NCBI GenBank assembly: GCA_001689515.1
Contig: LUJR01000047.1
Span: 1-64,000, forward strand
Source: Bacteroidales bacterium M7
GTDB lineage: Bacteria; Bacteroidota; Bacteroidia; Bacteroidales; Muribaculaceae
Reading direction: 5' to 3'
DNA: 64,000 nt
A model generated the notes under the pieces. It was not told the DNA's origin. It made no database searches and saw only the letters and a program-made list of their open reading frames with translations. Shown here piece after piece: positions 1-6,246 of this stretch; the first letter of the stretch is position 1, and the number at the start of each line of letters is the position of its first letter. The translations under genes and the position numbers were made by a program.

Positions 1-114
1 GGTGGATCCGTCCATAATTATAAGTTATCGGCAATTGGATGAAATTTGTCGACTTATTGCAAAGATGAAATTTAATATTTCATTTATTAGTACAAATATT
101 TATGAAACTCAATT

Positions 115-1068
115 ATGGATGCCATTAAAGCAAGTAAGCTCACTCCTATTGCTCGTATCATCACCGACTTCCTGCAGCACTGCCAATACGAGAAGAATTT
201 GACTAGTAAGACAATATACGCTTATAGGTCGGATCTAAACATGTTTCTCCACTACCTTCATGCTTCTTACCCCTTGTCGTTATCACTCGAACAGGTTTCG
301 AAGGAGATTATCAAGGGGTATATGCAACATCTATTCCGATACAAACCGAAAACAGTGAAGAGGAAACTGGCGTCCTTGAAAGCCCTGTTTAACTACTATG
401 ACTATGAGCATGACAACTTCCTAAATCCGTTTCGAAAACTTCGGATTCGATTTAAAGAGCCTCTTGTATTGCCGACTGTCATGACCTGTCATGAAATAAG
501 GAACATCCTGAAGTATCTATATCAGGCGAGATCTTCCAATCCCCATCCCGATGCCTACTCATACAAGGCGCAGACACGGGATATTGCAGTCATAGAGCTG
601 CTGTTTGCTACAGGCATCCGTGTCTCTGAATTATGCGGACTGTCATGCCATGCTGTGGATCTACGACAAGCCACCGTTAGGATATTCGGCAAAGGGGGCA
701 AAGAGCGCATCATACAGCTCTGTTCTCCAGATGTCATCAAAATACTGCGACAATATCAGCTACTATTCCAACCTTGTGATTCTTTTTTTGTCAACAGATT
801 AGGCTCACCCCTTTCTCCGGCATCAGTCAGAACTCTTGTCAAAAGGTGCAGAACAGAGATTGGCATGAACAAAAAAATCACGCCCCACACGTTCCGTCAT
901 ACCTTTGCCACGTTGCTGCTTGAAGAAGATGTAGACATTAAATATATCCAGAACTTATTAGGACACAGTAGTATAACGACGACCCAGATATACACGCATG
1001 TGAATATGGCAAAACAAAGAGAACTTCTCTCAACAAAGCACCCTCGCCGACTGATAGACCTCGGATGA
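115..1068 (+). CDS. Tyrosine recombinase (XerC/XerD-like phage integrase family)
   Basis: A 317-residue site-specific recombinase. The N-terminal core-binding (SAM-like) domain covers about residues 12-105 and the catalytic domain about 120-310. The catalytic set is visible: Arg169 in ATGIRVSEL, a Lys in GKGGKER (193/196), His258 and Arg261 in HTFRHTFA, His284 in LLGHSS, and the nucleophile Tyr293 in QIYTHV. Length and motif spacing fit an intact XerC/D-like enzyme. The ATG at 115 places the first helix correctly. No invertible segment, att site or phage gene is visible nearby, so its substrate is unknown. It could be a chromosomal Xer paralogue, a phase-variation invertase or an element remnant. 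Confidence 0.9.
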   Translation: MDAIKASKLTPIARIITDFLQHCQYEKNLTSKTIYAYRSDLNMFLHYLHASYPLSLSLEQVSKEIIKGYMQHLFRYKPKTVKRKLASLKALFNYYDYEHDNFLNPFRKLRIRFKEPLVLPTVMTCHEIRNILKYLYQARSSNPHPDAYSYKAQTRDIAVIELLFATGIRVSELCGLSCHAVDLRQATVRIFGKGGKERIIQLCSPDVIKILRQYQLLFQPCDSFFVNRLGSPLSPASVRTLVKRCRTEIGMNKKITPHTFRHTFATLLLEEDVDIKYIQNLLGHSSITTTQIYTHVNMAKQRELLSTKHPRRLIDLG

Positions 1069-1122
1069 ATATGCGGCAGCAAAAAGTTTCTTCATAAATG
1101 CCTAAGCGTTAGACATTTTCCC

Positions 1123-1161
1123 TATCTTTGTAATGGAATATCCATTATAAGTACGACTTAT
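1123..1161 (+). promoter_or_regulatory. Bacteroidetes-type promoter and twin operator-like palindromes before the acetyltransferase
   Basis: TATCTTTG at 1123-1130 matches the TAnnTTTG -7 element of Bacteroidetes. It is followed by a perfect 7-bp inverted repeat, TAATGGA-ATA-TCCATTA (1131-1147), and a second one, ATAAGT-ACG-ACTTAT (1147-1161), which overlaps the ATG at 1160. Palindromes at the expected start site suggest repressor binding. No good -33 element is seen, so the promoter call is tentative. Confidence 0.45.
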
Positions 1162-1723
1162 GACAGCTGAGGAATACAACGAGTATATTGCCGCTAACGG
1201 AAGGGTCGAGGGCGGCTCAAAGGAGCATCTGTTCATGCACGAGGCGTCACAGGAGGCGATACGTGTCACAATGGAAATCAACAACAGATACCATACGCCC
1301 GATGAACTACGCTTCTTGCTTTCGCAGCTGACTGGCGCGGAGATAGACTCTTCGGTGGGACTGTTTCCTCCAATATACACTGACTATGGTAAAAATCTAC
1401 ATATTGGTAAGAACGTGTTTATCAATATGGGATGCAAGTTTCAGGACCAGGGCGGTATATTTATAGGTGACGGTTCGCTGATAGGTCACAACTGCGTGAT
1501 GGCGACTATTAATCACGACCCGGATCCGTCACGGCGCGGCTCCATGACTTTTCGCCCCATACGCATAGGCAAGGATGTGTGGATCGGGGCTAACGTTACC
1601 ATAACCCAGGGCGTGACCATAGGAGACGGAGCCATCGTAGCAGCTGGTGCCGTGGTTACAAAGGACGTTGCTCCGCGGACCGTCGTAGGGGGTGTGCCTG
1701 CCAAGCCCTTGAAGACCGTATGA
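1160..1723 (+). CDS. Sugar O-acetyltransferase (maltose/galactoside acetyltransferase family, LbH)
   Basis: A 187-residue hexapeptide-repeat acetyltransferase of the Maa/LacA/NodL family, which moves acetyl from acetyl-CoA to a sugar hydroxyl. The N-terminal Mac-like segment (about residues 1-60) is followed by left-handed beta-helix repeats from about 70 to 180. The conserved motif around NHDPDPSRR holds the catalytic His, and WIGANVTITQGVTIGDGAI is the classic coil. The C-terminal GGVPAK closes the CoA site. It stands alone, behind two operator-like palindromes. The acceptor sugar cannot be told from the sequence. Confidence 0.88.
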   Translation: MTAEEYNEYIAANGRVEGGSKEHLFMHEASQEAIRVTMEINNRYHTPDELRFLLSQLTGAEIDSSVGLFPPIYTDYGKNLHIGKNVFINMGCKFQDQGGIFIGDGSLIGHNCVMATINHDPDPSRRGSMTFRPIRIGKDVWIGANVTITQGVTIGDGAIVAAGAVVTKDVAPRTVVGGVPAKPLKTV

Positions 1724-1747
1724 TGCAGTCTCAGATTGTGAAATAAT

Positions 1748-1806
1748 TATACCCGAAAGGGTGTGATTGCGATGTATTATCTCTAAATTATACCAATTAG
1801 GGTATA
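1748..1806. promoter_or_regulatory. Two HipB-type operator copies beyond the end of the hip operon
   Basis: The palindrome TATACC-N6-GGTATA occurs perfectly at 1789-1806 and with a decayed right half (GGTGTG) at 1748-1765. The same motif appears twice at the hipB promoter (3316-3333, 3357-3374). The two arrays flank the three-gene module about 1.5 kb apart. This suggests additional binding by the HipB-like protein, perhaps looping. No promoter is evident here. Confidence 0.6.
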
Positions 1807-1834
1807 AAATTATGCATGATATTTATATTGATAC

Positions 1835-2779
1835 TCAAGATTCCAAGAGTCGTTTTGACATCGAATCTATCTTTGTGTGATACTCGACTTGGAGTTGCTT
1901 CGGCAGAAATGATTGGCTGATAAGGAGATGCCATTCAGGGATTGCCTTGGCGAAGCGTTGGAAAAGTTTTGAGATGGCTTTGTCGTCCATCCCGCTGTCG
2001 CGCATCGCCTTTTCAAAATCAAGGCGGTCTATGCGTTTCTTCTTGCCATTGAGAGTCAGAGCCAATTCTTCATCATCCTCGGGCATGGCTATGGCTGTTG
2101 ACAGCAGATCGTAGGTCGGAGTGAGAAGATATTCATTGGCGGGACAATACAGGGAGAAATTCTTAAGGTGCATATCGGCGTTGCCTGTCAGCCAGGAGAA
2201 CACTACTACTTCCCAAAAGTTGACAATGTTAAGAAGCGGTGCTGAGGAATATTGGCGGAGGTGTTTTGCGATCCTCTCGTATGAGCCTTTGTATTTGTCC
2301 TCGGTCAGACGCTCCGAAAGCTGGCACATATCCTCCATCGCAATTTTCCCGCCGCTCTTGGTGCGGTCCACACGTCGGGTTATGTAGCACAGTTCCCCAT
2401 CGGCGAAACGTATCAAGGAGTGCGGCACGGTCTGGATTCCGGCGGCTTCCGCCATGTGCATTGTCAGGTCCTCGTTCTCGGGCAGGTTGGCAAAACGGTC
2501 GGTCTGAGGCTTGAGGATGTATCTGCCCCAGAGTCCGACTATTGTGAACCGTTGTGGCTCTCCGGCAGAGCCGCGGGCTATGTCGAGAGACAGTTTGGCC
2601 TGCACGCCGGTCACTGTCGTGCTCGCCGACACTATCTCGCGTGCCAGTTCCTTGATGTTGTCACGCGTATATGGCAAAGCGGGCGCAGTACCCGACTCAA
2701 AAATCTTACGGGCGCATCTTTTGTGATAGTCAATCTCGCCTTCGCCCAGCGGCTTGTAGCAGTAAAGACATTTACACAT
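1835..2779 (-). CDS. HipT-like toxin kinase (HipA C-terminal kinase domain) with N-terminal zinc-knuckle
   Basis: A 314-residue Ser/Thr kinase of the HipA family, lacking the HipA N-terminal subdomain, which is encoded separately just upstream. Kinase landmarks: a Ser/Thr-rich loop, SASTTVTGVQAK (51-62), at the place of the HipA/HipT autophosphorylation loop; Lys90 in YILKP for ATP; catalytic Asp202 in GNADMHLKNFS; and the metal-binding Asp224 in PTYDLLS. An extra N-terminus has CLYC (Cys4, Cys7) and HKRC (His19, Cys22), a probable zinc knuckle. Its start overlaps the end of the HipS-like gene by 8 nt. Known HipA/HipT kinases phosphorylate aminoacyl-tRNA synthetases; the target here is unknown. 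Confidence 0.88.
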   Translation of the reverse strand: MCKCLYCYKPLGEGEIDYHKRCARKIFESGTAPALPYTRDNIKELAREIVSASTTVTGVQAKLSLDIARGSAGEPQRFTIVGLWGRYILKPQTDRFANLPENEDLTMHMAEAAGIQTVPHSLIRFADGELCYITRRVDRTKSGGKIAMEDMCQLSERLTEDKYKGSYERIAKHLRQYSSAPLLNIVNFWEVVVFSWLTGNADMHLKNFSLYCPANEYLLTPTYDLLSTAIAMPEDDEELALTLNGKKKRIDRLDFEKAMRDSGMDDKAISKLFQRFAKAIPEWHLLISQSFLPKQLQVEYHTKIDSMSKRLLES

Positions 2780-3110
2780 CTGTCGCCTCCTCTCTTCCTA
2801 CTGGTACGACACTTACATTGCCAATGCAGTCCTTGCAGCACGCCAGCAGCAATGAAAAACGGTCACGCGCCGATATTTTCCAGCTCTGTTCGGCGATGTC
2901 AAGCAGCCAACCTTCGGGAATGAGTCCGTCAAAGAACGGGAACAATACTTTGTCGCGATATGGCCTGTCAGTCAAAGGCAGCGTCAAGCTCACAGCCATT
3001 GCGCCGGGTGAATCAAGATAGGCTGTGTCATATCTGAACTCATAACCGCCGTCATCTTCGGTAAGCCATCCTACAAGAGCGTTGTCCATGTATATCTTCG
3101 CCTGTTTCAT
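2772..3110 (-). CDS. HipS-like protein (stand-alone HipA N-terminal domain)
   Basis: A 112-residue protein equal to the N-terminal subdomain of HipA (Couple_hipA), with the typical AVSLTLPLTDRPY and FFDGLIPEGWLLD segments. In the described HipBST systems this part is a separate protein, HipS, which acts as the antitoxin of the HipT kinase. The gene starts inside the stop of the HipB-like gene (ATGA overlap, 3107-3110) and ends inside the start of the kinase gene, so all three are translationally coupled. The order B-S-T matches the E. coli HipBST locus. The antitoxin role is inferred from that family. Confidence 0.85.
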   Translation of the reverse strand: MKQAKIYMDNALVGWLTEDDGGYEFRYDTAYLDSPGAMAVSLTLPLTDRPYRDKVLFPFFDGLIPEGWLLDIAEQSWKISARDRFSLLLACCKDCIGNVSVVPVGREEATDV

Positions 3111-3310
3111 GGCTTGCTGATTTTATATGGCTGCATCTCGGCTCCGAAGAGAGCCAGCACTTGATTCACTTTGTCAAGACGCAATGTCGCCTTGCCCTGC
3201 TCCAGCTCACGAACAAAGCGCAGACCAACTCCTGATTTCTCTGACAGGTCAATTTGGGTAAGCCCGTATTGCTTGCGCATTTCCTTTACAAATTTTGCTA
3301 ATTCTGTCAT
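3107..3310 (-). CDS. HipB-like XRE-family antitoxin/autorepressor
   Basis: A 67-residue Cro/C1-type helix-turn-helix protein: YGLTQIDLSEKSGVG is the HTH and LRFVRELEQGKATLRLDKVNQVLALFG completes the five-helix fold, with a short C-terminal tail. The ATG at 3310 is chosen over an upstream in-frame TTG at 3334, because that codon falls inside the -7 element and before the likely transcript start. It heads the three-gene split-HipA operon. Two TATACC-N6-GGTATA palindromes cover its promoter, as expected for autorepression. Confidence 0.88.
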   Translation of the reverse strand: MTELAKFVKEMRKQYGLTQIDLSEKSGVGLRFVRELEQGKATLRLDKVNQVLALFGAEMQPYKISKP

Positions 3311-3315
3311 GCGAT

Positions 3316-3374
3316 TATACCCTTTTAGGTGCAAAGATAATATGTTTTCTTCGTATTATACCAATTGGGGTATA
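3316..3374 (-). promoter_or_regulatory. hip operon promoter overlapped by two palindromic operators
   Basis: Read on the minus strand, TATCTTTG (3332-3339) is a good -7 element, and a TTG about 22 nt upstream (3362-3364) is a possible -33. The -33 lies inside a perfect operator, TATACC-AATTGG-GGTATA (3357-3374). The start site lies at a second, degenerate copy (3316-3333). Occupancy of either site would block transcription, a clear autoregulation layout for the HipB-like protein. Confidence 0.7.
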
Positions 3375-3442
3375 AATTACCTCTTATCGTCAGGCTTGGG
3401 AGCGGTTTCGGGTGATAAATTTTGGAGTTTGACCTCACGACC

Positions 3443-3480
3443 AAACGTAGGGATGCACATGCTCGTGCTTCCCTGCGTTT
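3443..3480. terminator. Strong hairpin between the GNAT operon and the hip operon
   Basis: The stem AAACG-t-AGGGA-t-GCAC pairs with GTGC-t-TCCCT-g-CGTTT around a 6-nt loop. The T-rich tail (TTTGTTTTG) lies on the plus strand. It may terminate readthrough between the two minus-strand operons. The tag GTAGGGA at its left edge also makes it resemble the REP palindromes of this window. Confidence 0.45.
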
Positions 3481-3486
3481 GTTTTG

Positions 3487-3927
3487 TCATATCTGCAGGT
3501 GCAGGATGGGGAAAGGCTTGCCGGTGGGATCGTACTCGTCGCGGCTGATGACTTGGTAGCCCATGGCGAGGTAGAAGCCGTAAGCTTGCGCGTTGTCCTC
3601 GTTTACGTCCACTTTGCGGATGCCGCATATGTTGACTGCACACTTAACCAAGGCTTTGCCGTAGCCGTGTCCCTGTCTTTCGGGAAGCACGAAAAGCATT
3701 TCGAGCATATCGTCGCTCAGCCCCATGAAGGCGGCAATCGAGCCATCCTCGTCGCGTATCACTGAGACGCGGACTGCCGGGAGATACTGGTCACGCACTA
3801 AGGGTCTGAAATACGAGATATCATCTTCTGTCAGGAAATGGTGGGAGCTTCGCACAGACTTTTCCCATACGCTCAGCAGTTCATCGCGGACGGTGTCGGT
3901 GAGCTGACTTAAGTTCTCTATATTCAT
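3487..3927 (-). CDS. GNAT family N-acetyltransferase (YjaB-like)
   Basis: A 146-residue GNAT enzyme. The acetyl-CoA pyrophosphate-binding motif A is MLFVLPERQGHGYGKALVKCAV (R/Q-x-x-G-x-G/A), followed by motif B, VDVNEDNAQAYGFYLAMGYQVISRDEYD, and a C-terminal strand, PFPILHLQI. The overall pattern, including the FLTEDDI start of the fold, fits the YjaB/PhnO-like group, whose substrates are mostly unknown. It is the last gene of a minus-strand set of five small enzymes (6070 down to 3487), 35 bp after the second GNAT. Confidence 0.85.
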   Translation of the reverse strand: MNIENLSQLTDTVRDELLSVWEKSVRSSHHFLTEDDISYFRPLVRDQYLPAVRVSVIRDEDGSIAAFMGLSDDMLEMLFVLPERQGHGYGKALVKCAVNICGIRKVDVNEDNAQAYGFYLAMGYQVISRDEYDPTGKPFPILHLQI

Positions 3928-3962
3928 AATGAATCGTATTTTTGAGGTCTGTGCTGTTGTTG

Positions 3963-4469
3963 TCAGTCAAGTATTCGCAATCGAAATGCCATGCTGTCAA
4001 TTCCAGCATAATTGTAATGCTCGACCAACTTGAACCCGCATTTTTCGGCAACGCGCTGTGATGCGATATTGCTGGAGTCTGTCGTGACCAGCATGGACTC
4101 CAGCCGTAATGAGTTTCGGCAATATTCAATAAGCGTTTTCAGAGCCTCGGTTGTCAGGCCGTCGCCCCAATACTGATGTCCTATCCAATAGCCGACTTCA
4201 CGCTCATGGGCTGCTGTGATATGGTGCTCCGTGCCTTCTGGCACAAAACCGATGCAGCCGATTGCTTCGTTTGACTCCTTAAGGACGATGGCGAAGCAAA
4301 AGGGGTTTGGTATGAAGAGTTTCTCTATGACCTCACGGCTCATCTCCACGGAAGTATGGCGGGGCCACAGTGCAAGCCTGCTTACACGCTCGTCGGAGGC
4401 ATATTTATAAAGTGCATCTGCATCATCCGTTTCCCAATGGCGCAAGATGAGCCTGCCGGTTTCAATCAT
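3963..4469 (-). CDS. GNAT family N-acetyltransferase (RimJ/RimL-like)
   Basis: A 168-residue acetyltransferase of the RimJ/RimL type. The N-terminus ETGRLILRHWETDDADALYKYASDE is the usual opening of this group. EVGYWIGHQYWGDGLTTEALKTLIEY is the acetyl-CoA-binding motif, and SNIASQRVAEKCGFKLVEHY is the conserved C-terminal motif. Members acetylate protein N-termini or small molecules. The start codon overlaps the stop of the YciI-like gene by 4 nt (ATGA, 4466-4469), showing translational coupling. The substrate is not predictable. Confidence 0.87.
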   Translation of the reverse strand: MIETGRLILRHWETDDADALYKYASDERVSRLALWPRHTSVEMSREVIEKLFIPNPFCFAIVLKESNEAIGCIGFVPEGTEHHITAAHEREVGYWIGHQYWGDGLTTEALKTLIEYCRNSLRLESMLVTTDSSNIASQRVAEKCGFKLVEHYNYAGIDSMAFRLRILD

Positions 4470-4756
4470 AACAGCGATGATTTCAGGTCGTCAGAGATAA
4501 ACATCGTAGGGGTGAACTCCACAATCTGATAATCGGCGATGCCGTTGATATGAAACGGATCTTCGGCAATAATCGCCTCAACCGCTTCTCGGCTGTCGGC
4601 TTTCATCATTATCACGCCGCCGATGCGAGGTGTTTGGGGACCTGATGCGATGAAATCTCCGGCGACGTAGTGCTTGGCGAGATATTCACGATGCGCGGTG
4701 AGGAAACGGTCGACTTCGCTAAGCGGCTGCTTGTATGTAAGGATGGCAATGAACAT
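4466..4756 (-). CDS. YciI-like protein
   Basis: A 96-residue protein of the YCII (ferredoxin-like fold) family. It has the characteristic N-terminal strand FIAILTYKQPLSEVDRFLTAHREYL, a conserved His in AHREYL, the SGPQTPRIGGVIMM segment, and the EDPFHINGIADYQIVEF end (D-P-F-x-x-x-G). The biochemical role of the family is poorly defined; a small-molecule enzyme is likely. It sits 4 bp after the DJ-1-like gene and overlaps the GNAT gene, so it is an operon member. Confidence 0.85.
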   Translation of the reverse strand: MFIAILTYKQPLSEVDRFLTAHREYLAKHYVAGDFIASGPQTPRIGGVIMMKADSREAVEAIIAEDPFHINGIADYQIVEFTPTMFISDDLKSSLL

Positions 4757-4760
4757 GGCT

Positions 4761-5369
4761 TTATCCAGGAAATAGGTTGCAGAAGCCCTGTTTGTTAAAC
4801 TGATAGTACATCTCTATGCGCTCGGGCGTATCGTTGTCGAGAAGCAGAAGCAGCTCCCGGGCAAATTCGAGCGTTGCCGAGCCGTTGGCAGTGACTATGT
4901 TATGGTCGCTGACTGCCTGTGCGTGGATATATCCGTCGGTATTCGTGTAGTTTTCTCCACCCCACAGTTTCAGTTGCTCTACGCCGTTGCCTGTATGCCT
5001 GACGGCATTGAGGAATCCGTGTTTCGCCATGAACGAAGCGGCATTGCAGATAGCACCGACGGTCTTGCCATTTTCAATGGCGTGGCGTACAATGGGTGCA
5101 ACCTGCTGAGCCACTGTCGTGCTCCATCCGAAACCGCCGATCAGCACCAGCGCGGCGTAATCATCAGGCATCGTCTCAAATGAATAATCAGGCACAGTGA
5201 GGAAGCCGCCGATAGATCGGACAGGCTCCAGCGTAGGTGTCACGACCTTGTTGACATACTTGGGGCTTTCTTTCAGCGCAAACTCGTCAGAAGCGATGGC
5301 TTGCGAAAGATACACCGCTTCATGCGCCGCATAGTCAGGCAGCAGGATATATAGGATTTCGTTGCTCAT
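4761..5369 (-). CDS. DJ-1/PfpI family protein (class I glutamine amidotransferase-like)
   Basis: About 202 residues. The flavodoxin-like fold of the DJ-1/PfpI family carries the nucleophile elbow GAICNAASFMAKHG, where the Cys is the expected reactive residue. Upstream, DDYAALVLIGGFGW is the glycine-rich strand-loop typical of the family. Members include glyoxalase-III-like enzymes, chaperones and uncharacterised amidotransferase-like proteins. The ATG at 5369 gives the start MSNEILYILLPDYAAHEA; an upstream TTG at 5393 is less likely. It lies 14 bp after the zinc-ribbon/PNPOx gene, in the same operon. Confidence 0.82.
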   Translation of the reverse strand: MSNEILYILLPDYAAHEAVYLSQAIASDEFALKESPKYVNKVVTPTLEPVRSIGGFLTVPDYSFETMPDDYAALVLIGGFGWSTTVAQQVAPIVRHAIENGKTVGAICNAASFMAKHGFLNAVRHTGNGVEQLKLWGGENYTNTDGYIHAQAVSDHNIVTANGSATLEFARELLLLLDNDTPERIEMYYQFNKQGFCNLFPG

Positions 5370-5383
5370 GATTGTATGATGTT

Positions 5384-6070
5384 TTATTGGCAAAGCTTTT
5401 CGTGGGCAAATTCATTGTCTATCCAGATGGTCGCTTCTGTGCCGATGAAGTGGAGCAGCACATAGTTAGGGTCTGAAGGACCGCCGTGAAAATGATTGAT
5501 ATACCAGTCTTGCCACATCTCGGTGCGGATTTTGTCATCGGTGACTATCTCGACCGTGCCGCGTAAAGCCACACTTGCGCCATTGCACGAATAGCATAGT
5601 CCGGCTTTGGGATTCTTTGTGAAGTCAGCGACTTTCTCCGAATCCGCGCCTGTAGCCATCCACACCTCGTTGCATCCCGAAGTCTGCCCCTTTGCCATGG
5701 GCACTGGGCGCGGAAATCCGTCGGCATTGATGGACGCCACCGTGACATCCGGGCATTGGGCGAGCAGATCCACCGCCTTTTTGATAAGCGATTTTTCGCC
5801 GGGCGTTTTCCAGCGTTTGAGATGAGGAAAAAACTTTCGCATCATCTCCTTGGCTTGTTCCTGCGTCAGATGTTGTCCCGACTGGCGGTTGATCTCGTCG
5901 GTAAACCGGGCGCAGAAATCGATCATCTGCTCCATGGTCATGTCCTGCGTGAACCTGCCGTCCTTGTAGCAATAGATGCAGTAATCCTCGCTGCGGCTGC
6001 CGTCAGCCTCAGTCCCGCGGTTGTCCTCAGTCAGCGGCATCCCGCAGCTCTGACAAAATCTCTGTTCCAT
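5384..6070 (-). CDS. Zinc-ribbon plus pyridoxamine-phosphate-oxidase-like (flavin-binding) fusion protein
   Basis: A 228-residue two-domain protein. Residues 1-80 are a putative zinc ribbon (FCQSCGMPL, then YCIYCYKDG, followed by helices with FPHLKRW). Residues about 95-225 form a split-barrel PNPOx/general-stress-protein-26-like domain (VTVASINADGFPRPVPM, LCYSCNGASVALRGTVEIV), which usually binds FMN or F420-type cofactors. It heads the five-gene minus-strand set. The fusion is common in gut anaerobes; the substrate is unknown. Confidence 0.8.
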   Translation of the reverse strand: MEQRFCQSCGMPLTEDNRGTEADGSRSEDYCIYCYKDGRFTQDMTMEQMIDFCARFTDEINRQSGQHLTQEQAKEMMRKFFPHLKRWKTPGEKSLIKKAVDLLAQCPDVTVASINADGFPRPVPMAKGQTSGCNEVWMATGADSEKVADFTKNPKAGLCYSCNGASVALRGTVEIVTDDKIRTEMWQDWYINHFHGGPSDPNYVLLHFIGTEATIWIDNEFAHEKLCQ

Positions 6071-6130
6071 ATCTCCGTTTTAAACAAGCCCGGCATAACA
6101 CCCAGACCCACCATCAAAGATACCAATAAC

Positions 6131-6229
6131 TTCTAAAACATAGGCAAAAAGCGGTCACAAATCTTCCAAAATATAGGCAAAATCACGCCGAATGTATTCT
6201 AAAACATAGGCAAGATGTGGCGTAATACT
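6131..6229. repeat. Three 33-bp tandem units with a conserved 17-bp head
   Basis: The 17-mer TTCTAAAACATAGGCAA occurs at 6131-6147 and 6197-6213 exactly, and as TTCCAAAATATAGGCAA at 6164-6180. The spacing is exactly 33 bp, with different 16-bp tails in each unit. It lies in the 176-bp gap between two minus-strand genes. Too short and too few for a CRISPR. Confidence 0.8.
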
Positions 6230-6246
6230 TCACTTGGAATGATTCT

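Noticed and set aside
2..202. A 66-codon frame at the window start
   Set aside because: It overlaps the integrase start in another frame, and its product has no recognisable features.
115..1068. Integrase as part of a prophage or integrative element
   Set aside because: No structural phage, conjugation or att sequence is visible on the side present in this window. The left flank is cut off.
3377..3643. An 88-codon minus-strand frame
   Set aside because: It overlaps the GNAT gene in another frame and crosses the hairpin at 3443-3480. Its Arg/His-rich product looks non-coding.
6131..6229. CRISPR array
   Set aside because: Only three units, a 17-bp repeat and 16-bp spacers. There are no cas genes nearby.
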